Positions 48,794 to 58,537 are shown, counted from the stretch's first letter. The stretch: DNA of 64,000 nt from Apoderus coryli (GCA_911728435.2 OU452202.1:23973135-24037134), one strand, 5' to 3'. Made by a program: numbers and translations. Notes: a model not told the origin generated them from the letters alone.

Positions 48794-48976
48794 ATGGATA
48801 CTAGCCAAAATATAAGTTGGTATAGTACGACACAGTTAAGAATGATACACTTTTATATGGATAGCCCATTTAAAAGCGTATATGAACTGTGTCGTACTAT
48901 AGATACCTATGTTTTATGTAAACGTGAAGAATTTTTTATAAACCAGTTATGGAGTAAAAAAAATATATTTCACTAA
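48794..48976 (+). CDS. Unidentified small ORF 2 of the 2.7 kb element (60 aa)
   Basis: The frame reads MDTSQNISWYSTTQLRMIHF and later VYELCRTIDTYVLCKREEFF. Both arms of a perfect 17-bp inverted repeat lie within it, which is unusual for plain coding sequence. No family is recognised. Confidence 0.25.
   Translation: MDTSQNISWYSTTQLRMIHFYMDSPFKSVYELCRTIDTYVLCKREEFFINQLWSKKNIFH
48821..48901. repeat. Perfect 17-bp inverted repeat inside the 2.7 kb element
   Basis: TATAGTACGACACAGTT (48821-48837) and its exact reverse complement (48885-48901) are separated by 47 nt. It could form a hairpin or mark a nested element's ends. No target duplication is visible around it. Confidence 0.8.
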
Positions 48977-49461
48977 GCTTGATAATGAATAATGAAGCTA
49001 ATTACAAGTATTTTTCTTGAAGTTTTATGTATTTAGTAATCGTTTGCCGTTAATTTAAAATAAATTAATAGTAAAACAAACTAAAACAAGCTTGGAGATA
49101 AATGCTCTAAAAAATCAAAATTTAATTAAAAGGTGCTGCAAAAAATATATAAGGTAAAATGTATAGAAATTAATCAAGTCTAGTCCTGTCTACTTGAAGT
49201 ATTCGTGCTTGATACTTTGATGCTTGTCTGAGTCGCCGCCGTGTGTCGCATCGTCTCAATATTGGAATAATAATAAAATAGTAAACAGAGTTTTACAAAA
49301 CAAACTTTAACATATGTTTTATAAAAGCTTTTGATGGATTCTTATAAAACAAAATGCTTTTATAGTTACTCTCTTATTAGCTTTTACGGGAGTAATTTAA
49401 ACATAACCTAAATTGAGCCCTTTGTTTATGTTATGTATGTTATAACTTATAACTGCCGTTA

Positions 49462-49690
49462 TTAAAACGGTTTGTTGAGTGTCTTTAAGAGAGTTCGAGG
49501 ATCTTGAGGTAGAAAATTTGGCATGTGTTTATTGAGTATAACAAAAAGCTTGTTTTGGGAAAAATGCGGAACATTATTTGATACTGCCCATGTTCGCATG
49601 TTTTCTCTTAGTTTTGCATTTTTTTCTAGCTCACTTGTGCTTGAAGCATGATATTGATCACCAATTCTCTATTTCGGCTACCCGCTCACC
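49462..49690 (-). pseudogene. Transposon-protein-like relic within the 2.7 kb element
   Basis: On the minus strand a frame ending at TAA 49464-49462 reads RIGDQYHASSTSELEKNAKL, then RENMRTWAVSNNVPHFSQNK and PNFLPQDPRTLLKTLNKPF. The pattern LRxWAxxxNxxHxxLxxLLxxLxxHxPxLPxDxRTLLKT is one I recall from the N-terminal part of proteins encoded by insect and cnidarian transposons; I cannot name the superfamily with confidence. A short frame MSKRKAVVHLIEN starts upstream at 49882. Stops separate the two, so the gene is decayed. This relic supports a transposon origin for the surrounding element. Confidence 0.5.
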
Positions 49691-50480
49691 ATCTAGTAAT
49701 AATTCCTCCTAAGAATTTATCAGTCTTCAAAATATTTGATGTCTTATAAATTGTCATTAATTTGATTAGATTCCATTACAGTTTGCTACTCTTTATTATA
49801 GTCACTAATGTTTTCCCTTTGATAATTTATAATATTGTAATTAATTTTCTATTAAATGCACAACTGCTTTTCGTTTGGACATTTTAAACCTGTGTATGAT
49901 ATAACAATAAATATCAGTTGAAAATAAATAAGACTATGTTATATATTAATTCTAGGTAATGTTTATGACAGCATTTTAATTTTATAAAATTTGCATTGGC
50001 AACATATTTATTTTTTTATTGTTTTTAATAAAATAACTAAAAAACAATTTTGTAATTATTAATTTGCGCACAAATTTGCTACAGCAAACAAATCGCTCTT
50101 AATAACGACAATAAAAAAACTATTTTATTATTACGAAACGTACTTTAACAGAATAATTTTATAATTGTTTTTAAAGGAACAAGTTAATCCAGACTAGTAC
50201 TTTTACAAAATGCTTTTAAAACCAATTATCATTCGGAACAAATTCGTCCTATAAAAAATATTTTATAAACGTTTATAAAACTGTTACGATATCATATTTT
50301 ATAACTATTTTATTATTTTGCTGTAAAAACGTTCTTAAAACAGTTTTTCTCACAGAAAAGTTTAACACAGCAGTTTTATCACCAAACGAACCTTTAAAAA
50401 ACAAAAAAGTTTTTACTAAGCGGCAATAAAATAATTATAAAATATATTAGTTCTTTAAGAATGTCGAATTGCTAGTTGGG

Positions 50481-51209
50481 AATAATAATTATAATAATAT
50501 GCATTCATTGAAATGATAGCACAATTTTGGGTTAATTTCTGGAAACCGCATATCAGCGAAACATTCTTTTGAAAATTCGCTAGCAGCTGTAAGAATCGGT
50601 CGCCCCTGATAGAACATATTATTATCATAACTGAATAATAATAATAACAGCCACCTAATATGTTGTGCAACAAGATTATAATCCGCAATTTAATATTTTA
50701 TTTATTATAATAGACAATTTCCTATACATTAGGCAAATATAATAATAACTAGTATCCACGTTAGAACTAGTTCGATTTTTATTGTTTAAAGTTCAAAGCG
50801 AAATAGAACTCTGCAAAACGTCATGGCAAGGTCGTCTACTGAATACAAATTAATACAAAAAAATTGTTTTAACAACATATCTATATATATTTAACAATCA
50901 CAATATTACTATAATAATGCATGATAAATAATAATAATATTATTAATTTAACTGCAATTACTTTTTTTTTATTTGGATTATTTTTCAAAGAAGTTGCATT
51001 GCGAAATGTAAGTGAATTTAGCTTACATAACTAGCTTGACTGACTTGACTAGTTTTATATTCCGTAAACATTAAAGTTGTTTTGTTTTAGTTTTTCTTGA
51101 ACCCTTTGGGTCAATTTTAAAATTATCCTGGTTACAAAACAGAAATGTCAATCATTTTGTCACAACAAATTTGTGTTGCATTTTAGTGTTCTTTTTAGTG
51201 TTAAAATTA
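50481..51209. other. AT-rich spacer
   Basis: No gene was recognised. The left end of the transposon encoding the downstream transposase could not be located here. Confidence 0.4.
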
Positions 51210-52184
51210 ATGCCGCGGCTATTTAGTAAGCAAGAATATGGTTTTTGCGAAGAAAATGCAGTAGCAGCCGCAAGGGAGTATGCACGCAGATTCCCTAATA
51301 GACGTCATCCAACGAGAGAAGTTTTCTCTCAAGTTCATCGGGCCAATGAAAGGCTTATTTTAAGAACGTTTGATCGAAATCCAAACCTAAGTTCACGAAG
51401 AACTGCTGTCATGCTTAACATATCAAGGACAACCATTCTTAAGTCACTTCATAAAGATGGTAGAAAGTCTTACCATTTTAGGGCTGTGCAAGATTGATTG
51501 CCTGAGGACTATGTTAAAAGGCATAACTATTGCAAATGGTTATTGAATAAAGTTCAAGTAGATAGAGATTTCCTGCATAAGGTTTGCTGGACTGATGAAG
51601 CTTCATTTATAAGAACTGGTATAACGAATTACCACAACTTTCATATTTGGTCACAACACAATCCATACGAAGTGCGAGCGAGAAAGTTTCAACACCAATT
51701 CAGTGTGAACGTGTGGCTAGGAGTAATATCCAATAATCTGCTCGGACCATTCTTTTTACCAGCTAGGCTCTCAGCACAATTGTTTTTAGACTTTTTACAG
51801 AATAATTTAAATGATTGAATGGATGACGTGCCACTTCATTTACGTGCGAATGGTTGGTTTCAAATGCATTACGGAAATCAATGGATTAGCCGTTTCCCTG
51901 GAAAAGTGGAAAATAATCATAAGGGACCTATATCTTGGCCCTCAATGTCACTTGACTTGACTTCACTTGATTTCTTTATTTGCGGCTACCTAAAAGAAAA
52001 AGTGTATAGGGTGCCGGTTAGAAAACGCGAAGAATTAGTCTTAAAAATTCAAGAAGCTTGTGATGAGTTGCATCGTAACAATCACATTCTATCGACAGCA
52101 ATTAATAGCATCACCAGAAGATGCCAATTGTGTATTGACAATGACGATAGTCGTTTTGAGCAGTTTCTGCTAGTTTTATGTTGA
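51210..52184 (+). pseudogene. DUF4817/DDE_3-type transposase with two stops
   Basis: One continuous frame from ATG 51210 to TGA 52182-52184, broken only by TGA at 51495-51497 and 51816-51818 (about 325 codons, near full length). The N-terminus matches DUF4817 (AAAREYARRFPNRRHPTREV); a helix-turn-helix follows (NPNLSSRRTAVMLNISRTTI). The first catalytic block is VCWTDEASF and the third is SLDLTSLDFFICGYLKEKVY. The second, expected to be an HDGAPAH-like box, reads WFQMHYGNQW, so that catalytic Asp is lost. Domain naming is from family knowledge. Inactive, but the most complete member of this family in the window. Confidence 0.9.
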
Positions 52185-53019
52185 TTTTCAATACATTTGA
52201 TTTAGACGATTTTTATTTTTTTACTCGAAAATGTTGCGTCATACGAAAAAAAGCCGAGAGTACTTTTTTCTTTTAAATTGAACAATAATTGCAGATTTAA
52301 TTTTTATTTTGAGATAAACCAGTGGCGTATCGATTTTTTCATTAAAAATATCGCAATCGGTAACCGTACGCACGCCACTGCTGGAAATAAAAATAATATT
52401 ATTACAAAAAAAAATGAAGCTAGATTACCTCTCCACACTAGCCAAATTTCATGGAAATATCTCCATTGGTTATAAAGATATTAATAAAATTCGAATTTCT
52501 TTCTTAAATTTCAACACCTTATAACTTTGTAACGAAGCATTTTTGGCACATACTTTATTAACCAAACTCACATTATTTGTCGATTATCTATCGATTCTAA
52601 AACTCTAAATCTACGCAACAAAATACTTCGAGAGCTTTCTGTGCCAGAACGTTGTCGATCGAATATCGAAACTCCCTGTATATCTAAATAGAATAAGTAA
52701 ATACAATCAACACTAACGAATGTAGCATTTAGGTGAGTTCTACTTGATTAAAACATTAATTAAATATCATGGTTTACTTCTTCATTTTTATTGGGCATAT
52801 TAGGATCATCATCCTATATTTGTATTGAAAATATTTGTTGTGAAACTAAATGCAAGCAATCATATTCCAACAAATATGGCAATATGATATGATTCCCATA
52901 ACCTATAAATAACAATATCTGATTCTATAAAATATTCTCTTTTCTTTTGCTTCGAGACATATACAGTGCGTCCATGAAATCTACATAATATGGAATATGA
53001 TTTTTCATTACAAAATATT
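52185..53019. other. Probable 3' end of the transposon plus spacer
   Basis: ACTCCCTGTATA near 52670 may be the right tip of the transposon encoding 51210-52184, but no left partner was seen. A hAT-like mini palindrome lies at 52320-52380. Nothing else was recognised. Confidence 0.35.
52320..52380. repeat. 61-bp palindromic CAGTGGCGT...ACGCCACTG unit
   Basis: CAGTGGCGTA at 52320 is the inverse of CACGCCACTG ending at 52380, with GATT/AATC pairing inside. CAGTGG-type tips are common in hAT MITEs. No 8-bp target duplication is visible, so this may be a deletion relic. Confidence 0.45.
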
Positions 53020-53098
53020 TTTATTTTTCTTTTATTGGGATGAGGTTCACAATTTTGACACAAAAAAAAAATTTTTTCAAGAAATTCTGTTCTCCATG

Positions 53099-53160
53099 TT
53101 GCTGCTATCAAGTAAAACACTTGCTGCTATCAAGTAAAACACTTGCTGCTATCAAGTAAA
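53099..53160 (+). repeat. 22-bp tandem repeat, 2.8 copies
   Basis: Unit TTGCTGCTATCAAGTAAAAC plus AC, at 53099, 53121 and 53143 (last copy 18 bp). Copies are identical. Confidence 0.92.
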
Positions 53161-53239
53161 AAACATGCCTCTATGCCAATGTCTATCTAGTCTACAATCA
53201 TGTAGAATAGATAGACATTGGCATAGAGGCATGTTTTTT
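53158..53239. repeat. Perfect 31-bp hairpin, 82 nt overall
   Basis: 53158-53188 and 53209-53239 are exact reverse complements (core CATGCCTCTATGCCAATGTC). The 20-nt interior adds a further six pairs (TCTACA/TGTAGA) after a two-base mismatch, leaving a 4-nt loop. The size and shape resemble a pre-miRNA-like or MITE hairpin. The right arm ends directly at the TA used by the adjacent mariner. Confidence 0.9.
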
Positions 53240-53240
53240 A

Positions 53241-54093
53241 GGTAAGTACCGTTTTGGAATTAAAAAAAGACGTGCAAAGATATCGCAATAATTTTATTTT
53301 TACATGAAAGCCTGTACCTTAATCTACTTTTCTACATAATTTCCGTGAATATTGAGGCACTTGTCATAACGTGGCACCAGTTTTTGAATACTCTCCTCAT
53401 AAAATTCTGCCGCCTGACTTGTTAACCACTGTATCACAAATGTTTTGACTTCGCTATCGTCTTGAAGACGCTGACCACCCAGGTGTTTCTTCAAGTGCAG
53501 GAACAAATGGTAGTCGCTGGGCGCCAGATCAGAGTTTCCCAGTTTTGTGCAAATCCGTCAACATTTTTGGAACCCAACGTGAACACAATTTCCGGTAATT
53601 CAAGTTCTCACAATGCGATACAAAACACTACGAGAATATTGAGGAAAGCAGTCGCACATTGATGAAATTGTAAAGCGTCTGTTTTCTGTCACCTTTTCCT
53701 CCACTTTCTGCACCAAATCTTCATTAACGACCGAAGGACGCCCACTCCGTTCTTCATCATGCACATTTGTGCGGCCATCTTTAAATGCTCTCACCCATTT
53801 CCTTACCATTCCATCACTCATAATGTTTTGTCCGTAAACTTCACAGATCTCACGATGAATATCGATCGGTTTTACGCCTTTAGCACTAAGAAATCGTATA
53901 ACAGCCCGTACTTCACAATCGGCGGGACTCACGATTGTCGGAGGCATCTTAAACACTCAGTAAACAACGTATACAATGAGGAATCAGACTGTAATGGCGT
54001 CAGTGCGTAGACAAGAGATGTAGGTAACCAGTGCGCATGCGGGGAACGCCGACCGTAGCGCTGCGGCGGCGGAATCGCAAAACGGTACTTAGG
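53241..54093 (-). mobile_element. Internally deleted mariner (third family)
   Basis: TIR-like ends share TAAGTACCGTTTTG: 53243 onward on the plus strand and the inverse ending near 54091. TA occurs outside both (53239-53240, 54094-54095); the outermost two or three bases differ, so exact ends are uncertain. The 853-bp element keeps only the two ends of its transposase gene. Confidence 0.75.
53324..53956 (-). pseudogene. mariner transposase lacking the catalytic middle
   Basis: The N-terminal 118 codons (53956 downward) give a typical mariner DNA-binding half: AVIRFLSAKGVKPIDIHREI, MVRKWVRAFKDGRTNVHDEE, RSGRPSVVNEDLVQKVEEKV and a second helix-turn-helix. After about 90 bp of unrelated or shifted sequence, the C-terminal end appears at 53506 downward (HLKKHLGGQRLQDDSEVKTF, YDKCLNIHGNYVEK). 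All three catalytic Asp regions are missing. The remaining DNA-binding half is uninterrupted. Confidence 0.85.
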
Positions 54094-54126
54094 TACTAAA
54101 AAAACGTGCATTGCCATATAATTTTT

Positions 54127-54271
54127 CTTATTTATTATTCTTGAACCTTGATCTTCAATTTCTTTTATTTTTCTTTTCTTTTCTTTTTTTTTGTGAAAAA
54201 ATTATGAACCTCACCCCAATAAAAGAAAAATAAAAGAAATTGAAGATCAAGGTTCAAGAATAATAAATAAG
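54127..54271. repeat. Perfect 51-bp palindrome arms
   Basis: 54127-54177 is the exact reverse complement of 54221-54271 (core CTTGAACCTTGATCTTCAAT), with a 43-nt spacer. No substitutions in 51 bp implies recent origin or assembly/recombination effects. The right arm overlaps the inverted copy of 53020-53069. Confidence 0.9.
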
Positions 54272-54372
54272 TAAAATTAATTATTATCTTTACTCAAGTG
54301 ATCTTTTAGTCTACATATTGTTCGAGGATCATTCAGTAATTAACAAGACACACTGATATAGCATCAGCTGCT

Positions 54373-54420
54373 TAATAATAATAATAATAAAGGCCTTTAT
54401 TTTTTTTTATATTGGGCGAG
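54373..54420 (-). repeat. Possible LINE 3' tail relic
   Basis: On the minus strand AATAAAGGCCTTTATTATTA leads into an ATT repeat, like the tails of the LINEs at 22041 and 58904. No RT sequence is attached. Confidence 0.35.
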
Positions 54421-55824
54421 TTTCAGTTCAATCATGGCTAATGGCCATAATTGTCTGTTTAATAAAATTTTGTAATTACATGCACCGCGGAAAACAGCGC
54501 GTGATTATATTTTTAGCAAAGGAATCAGATCCATGTAAGTATGTGAAAAATGTAGGCGAACAGTTATTGTTTATCCCAGATCTCCCACTCACTAGTTTCA
54601 CCCAAAGCTGCAACTTTAAATATTTTTCATTAGGCGCTTGATACAATTAGGCGGCGTTTGTCGCACAGAAATTGACATCAGGACTCTCAGTCGGTCATTA
54701 GTTGGAGACTAACTAACTTAATAAAATAATTTTGTTTTCTTCCCACATTTTGTAAAATTAATCCAATTAATCTCGGCCACATTTTTTAATAATTCGCAAT
54801 TATCCATCCATTGCCTATACAAATTGAGATCAAGGGTAAACCCTGGGGCACGCCCTGTATTTCTTTATGTTATTATATTAATACATTGCAACATCATAGA
54901 ATTTCTAAATATAGATGAGCACACTAATCGTATAGACGCTTAGAGATGTCAAGAAAGAATCGATATTTTTTTTTGTTATCGAAAATAATAATTATAATAC
55001 CAAATAAGTTATTGATTATCCAATTTGCGTTGGTACTGGAATTAGAGAAACTTGACATTACGTTTCACGAGTCTATATGCACTTCATCAGTCCTAAATTT
55101 ACAAAGCCTTCGACACATTTTATACTTTAGAAATGAAGAAAATATCTACCAAAATTAAGCAACAAAAGATACTTCTTTTTAGACAGAAAACTTCCACAGG
55201 CAAGTAGTAATCTTATAGAAACAATACTTAGTCCTGTCAGCTTCTTCAAAGCACCATTAGTCGCGTACACTCAAAGTTGCTCTGAAGAACTGGTCTTTCT
55301 CACAAGCTAATTCGATTTCTCCAACAATTGTTCCAATAGTTCATATTATACAGTATCACGTTACTTTTTTATCACTTTATAGTTTTTATTGCCTTCTAGT
55401 AGTGCTGAAAGGGACTTCTACCACATTGCAACTTTGGAAATTACACCAAAGTTACGAAAATCTGTAGTAATAGTCAAGGTGAAATTAAGTCTTTGGCTTG
55501 ATGAGAAAACTAATGTACGGTAGATTTTATTGCCCATTCTATTTTAAAATTACTATAAAGTTCCAATTACTCCAAAAAACAATATACTTTGAAGTACGAG
55601 TAACTATCACTTCTATCTAGGGACAAAAATATAAAAAATTGTTAAGGACCACTCCTGCGAATCGTTTAAAGGATTATTCGGTTGTTTTTGTAAAGTGAGA
55701 ATGTCAGCGATTAGAAAAAAGGAGAATTATAGACAGGTATCCACATTTCATAGAAAATTAAAGTTGGTTTTGCGAACCGAATACCAAAAATAGTAATTTT
55801 ACCATCAAAAATTTGACAAGTATA
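54421..55824. other. AT-rich spacer
   Basis: No gene was recognised. CGCCCTGTATT near 54852 is an unpaired tip. Frames at 54441-54641 and 54946-55158 lack motifs. Confidence 0.4.
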
Positions 55825-56115
55825 TACAGGGTGAGTTATTGGTGCGTCGAAGTTCGATATTAATTCTAAGGCTTCTGTACTGGAACCGACATAATTTAAA
55901 CTCTGCTTCTTACGGGCATCGCTTTTTGATAGTTACCAACTTTTAGAAAAAGTTAATTGTTAGTATATAGTGCAAAACCTGTATACAGGGTGAGTCCAAA
56001 CTCTAATTTGCGTTTTACTCGAATTTTCCAAATGAGACACCCTGTATATAATATCAAAAACTGAAAGGAAAATTGATAAGCTTTTATTCTTATATAGTCT
56101 TTCTTATACCTCTAA

Positions 56116-56350
56116 GATATTTTCATTTATAAAATGTGGCTTCATCTCCATACATCACAAAGTCAAAAAAATCTACCTGATTGTTGTTTCGTCCATAGTC
56201 AGAACATAATTCGCCGGAGATAGTCTTCGTCATTTTGTTTTTATGTAGAATTCTTTTGACTGAGCTTTGGCTTACCGAGCAATTTCACGCGTGCTGATAT
56301 GTGGATTTTCTACCACTTTTAACATTACATTCAATTAATTTTCATCATTC
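56116..56350 (-). pseudogene. DDE_3-type transposase relic in the long-TIR element
   Basis: The minus strand shows LNVMLKVVENPHISTREIAR (helix-turn-helix start) and, in another frame, VDFFDFVMYGDEATFYK, where the Asp of YGDEATF fits the first catalytic residue. Several frameshifts and stops separate the pieces and everything downstream is gone. It links the TIR element to the same broad family as 51210-52184. Confidence 0.6.
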
Positions 56351-56733
56351 AAAACAGTTTTGGTCCTAGTTTATTTGAGGTTACTGATCCCGTGTTTCCA
56401 AAACGTTTCATTAAGTAACCTTTCCATTGTTATCTTTTCTGGTTGCCTTCGAGCAGTTTATCTTTCTTGGTAAATTCTTTGCGCAAGTAAAACATTTTGC
56501 ATGCATTCTCCCTATATCCAAATCATATCTATTAACTCATTTTTGGGAAAATTCATTTCAACCAAAATTTAATTTAGTAAATATTATTATGTTTACTGAT
56601 AAAAAATTAAATTTTAATCTTACATTCATCAGTAATTATTATTAATACTAGTAAATTTTAATATAGGAAAGAATAAGGCCCTGTAACTTTTTATTAATAT
56701 AAACTTTTAAAAGTAGGCGATTTTCTCACCAAA

Positions 56734-56797
56734 AATGAAATGCCTGAGAAAAGGACTACTTTGATAGAGTAGATCATGCACCTAGCTGCTTTCATTA
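56734..56797 (+). pseudogene. trnI: Mitochondrial-type tRNA-Ile (GAT) copy
   Basis: Acceptor arm AATGAAA (56734-56740) pairs with TTTCATT (56791-56797). The anticodon arm CTACTTTGATAGAGTAG carries GAT. It has the sequence style of insect mitochondrial trnI. Confidence 0.9.
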
Positions 56798-56863
56798 CAT
56801 TTGATGGAATTAAACCACCCCCTATAGTATCAAAAACTATTGTACCTAGTATACTAAAACATA
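56796..56863 (-). pseudogene. trnQ: Mitochondrial-type tRNA-Gln (TTG) copy
   Basis: On the minus strand TATGTTT (56863-56857) pairs with AAATGTA (56803-56797). The anticodon arm ATAGTTTTTGATACTAT shows TTG. It overlaps both neighbours by a base or two, as in insect mitogenomes. Confidence 0.88.
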
Positions 56864-56931
56864 AAAAGATAAGCTAATTAAGCTACTGGGTTCATACCCC
56901 ACCTATAAAGGTCTCAATCCTTTTCTTTTTG
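56863..56931 (+). pseudogene. trnM: Mitochondrial-type tRNA-Met (CAT) copy
   Basis: Acceptor AAAAAGA (56863-56869) pairs with TCTTTTT (56924-56930). The D-arm AGCTAATTAAGCT and the anticodon arm CTGGGTTCATACCCCA with CAT are characteristic of insect mitochondrial trnM. Confidence 0.93.
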
Positions 56932-57066
56932 ATCAATAAATTCTATAAAATCACCTTCCTTGTGTCATTAATAATCGGAACAAACATTACCATAACCTCG
57001 TGCTCATGGTTAGGAATGTAAATCGGGTTAGAAATCAACCTATTATCTTTCATCCCCCTAATGAGT
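56932..57066 (+). pseudogene. nd2: NADH dehydrogenase subunit 2 fragment (mitochondrial origin)
   Basis: From ATC 56932 the invertebrate mitochondrial code gives INKFYKITFLVSLMIGTN and then SWLGM, a stop at 57019-57021 where Trp (TGA) is expected, IGLEINLLSFIPL. ND2 is a membrane subunit of respiratory complex I, with hydrophobic N-terminal helices, as here. Only about 45 of some 330 codons are present. The TGA-to-TAA change rules out function. Homology fades at about 57066. Confidence 0.92.
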
Positions 57067-57666
57067 TTCTAATATTTTTTTGTTTAAATGAAAATATCTT
57101 AAAAACTAATAGCTGTAGGTATAAGAAAGGCTATATAAGAATAAAAGACTATCAATTTTCCTTTCAGTTTTTGATATTATATACAGGGTGTCTCATTTGG
57201 AAAATTCGAGTAAAACGCAAATTTGAGTTTGAAGTCACCCTGTATAAATGTTTTGCACTATATACTAACAATTAGCTTTTTCTCAAAGTTGGTAACTATC
57301 AAAAAGCTATGCCCGTAAGAAGCAGAGTTTAAATTATTTCAGTTCCAGTACAGAAGCCTTAGAATTCGCCATGTTTTGCATATAATACTAGTGGTAACTT
57401 TTCAACCACTCTGTATAATTTTCTAAAATTTTAGTATCATTAGTATCAAGTCTAAACCAATGAAATTGTGAAATAATAAATAGGGCTTTCCGTTTAAAAA
57501 AACGTAAGTTTGGTCTACCCTGATGAGATGAGCCACCCTGTACAAATAAAAATAATTTTAAAATACGTACTTTATGACTGCCTACACACTGGCTGCTTAG
57601 TTTTGCGTGAAATTTTTGGTCTTTGAGGTAATATCGAACTTCGACGCACTAATAACTCACCCTGTA

Positions 57667-58535
57667 TATATTAGATCAAATGTCAATCTCTTTTGGTACT
57701 AAAATAATTATTTCTTCAAAATTTCCCCAATAAAGAAGACAATTGGACTAAACTGAATGTACGTATATAACTTATAGAAATATTGAAAGGGTATTGAGCA
57801 GCATTTTTAGACATTTTCGCGTACATTTTAAATTTGGTACATGGGCAAAAAAGTAAAATACAAACAAATTTTTCCTGTGACATCTTTTGACATTTTTAGC
57901 ATAATATCTCTTTAAACCAGAAACCCAAATAAAAAATAACAGCAGCGCGCTTTATATTTTCACTGCCAAAGCAAAATTGTAGTTCCACAATTAAAATAAG
58001 AAATTATTATATTCATAATAATTCGATTCGTTCTACAACGATATTATTTGAAATGGGTGCTCTCTACTAATAACAAATTATTATTATTAATGTTTGATAA
58101 GCGAAGAACTTTTCTTTTGACATATTGCTATGAAATTTATTCGATCAAGATTGGCGAGAGTTGTTTATGTTATTAGATGTTCGTTTGATGTTATTACTGT
58201 TCCGTTTCTCACATGTTCTCCACAGAAAGAAGATTGTATTAACTATATTTTATGTGAGATCCTTACTAGGAACAATCATTGGACTTTTCTTCTATTTCAT
58301 TTTTTATTACTACTTACTTATATTTCGTTTTTCACAACATAAACTATTACAAGCGTCATAGTAATCAGTCTACTATTGCTTCCGCGTTTTCAAAAAGAAT
58401 ATATTGATAGTATGCAACTGGTTTAGTTAAAACTTTAGTTATTACAGTTTATTTAACTTTAAACTTCCCCGCATAAATACGTATCTATTTTGGGCCTAGC
58501 ATTAACTAACCATGTTGGCTGAACATTATTAATCA
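57667..58535. other. AT-rich spacer
   Basis: Overlapping 66-70-codon frames at 58130-58361 are hydrophobic but unassigned and probably chance. Nothing else was seen. Confidence 0.4.
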
Positions 58536-58537
58536 TT

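Larger units (their letters stand above)
47781..50480. mobile_element. Unclassified 2.7 kb TIR element with clustered TATAAAAC motifs
   Basis: The left end CCCAACTAACAATTTAAC (47781) matches, inverted and with three differences, the right end ending at 50480 (CCCAACTAGCAATTCGAC on the minus strand). The octamer TATAAAAC or its complement occurs at about 47837, 47852, 47913, 48020, 48080, 48206, 49315, 49343 and 50274, mostly near the two ends. Related ACGTTTATAAA motifs occur near 47815, 47975 and 50268. Such clusters resemble transposase-binding subterminal repeats. Flanks (TATAATAA / AATAATAA) could be an imperfect 8-bp duplication but are low complexity. Three small ORF relics and a 17-bp hairpin lie inside. 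Superfamily unknown. Confidence 0.55.
53020..54234. repeat. Inverted 50-bp repeats enclosing a hairpin and a mariner
   Basis: 53020-53069 and the reverse complement of 54185-54234 agree at 46 of 50 positions (core CTTTTATTGGGATGAGGTTC). They enclose the tandem repeat, the 31-bp hairpin and the deleted mariner. Confidence 0.7.
56734..57066 (+). pseudogene. NUMT: mitochondrial trnI-trnQ-trnM-nd2 segment
   Basis: Three mitochondrial tRNA genes and the start of nd2 occur in the ancestral insect order and orientation (+, -, +, +), with the usual one- or two-base overlaps. An in-frame TAA interrupts nd2 under the mitochondrial code, as expected of a dead nuclear copy. The segment lies inside the TA-flanked long-TIR element and stops about a dozen bases before the right arm begins. 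Its left end may extend into control-region DNA before 56734. Confidence 0.93.
55827..57664. mobile_element. Long-TIR Tc1/mariner-type element, 1.84 kb, TA-flanked
   Basis: The left end CAGGGTGAGTTATTGGTGCG (55827) is matched by the inverted right end at 57664, and TA lies outside both (55825-55826, 57665-57666). The inverted arms continue for about 300 bp: left 55827-56133, right about 57079-57664 interrupted by about 260 bp of extra sequence (57367-57628). Each arm contains a smaller inverted unit with its own CAGGGTG tips (55986-56042; 57183-57243). The interior holds a DDE transposase relic and mitochondrial DNA. Confidence 0.85.
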
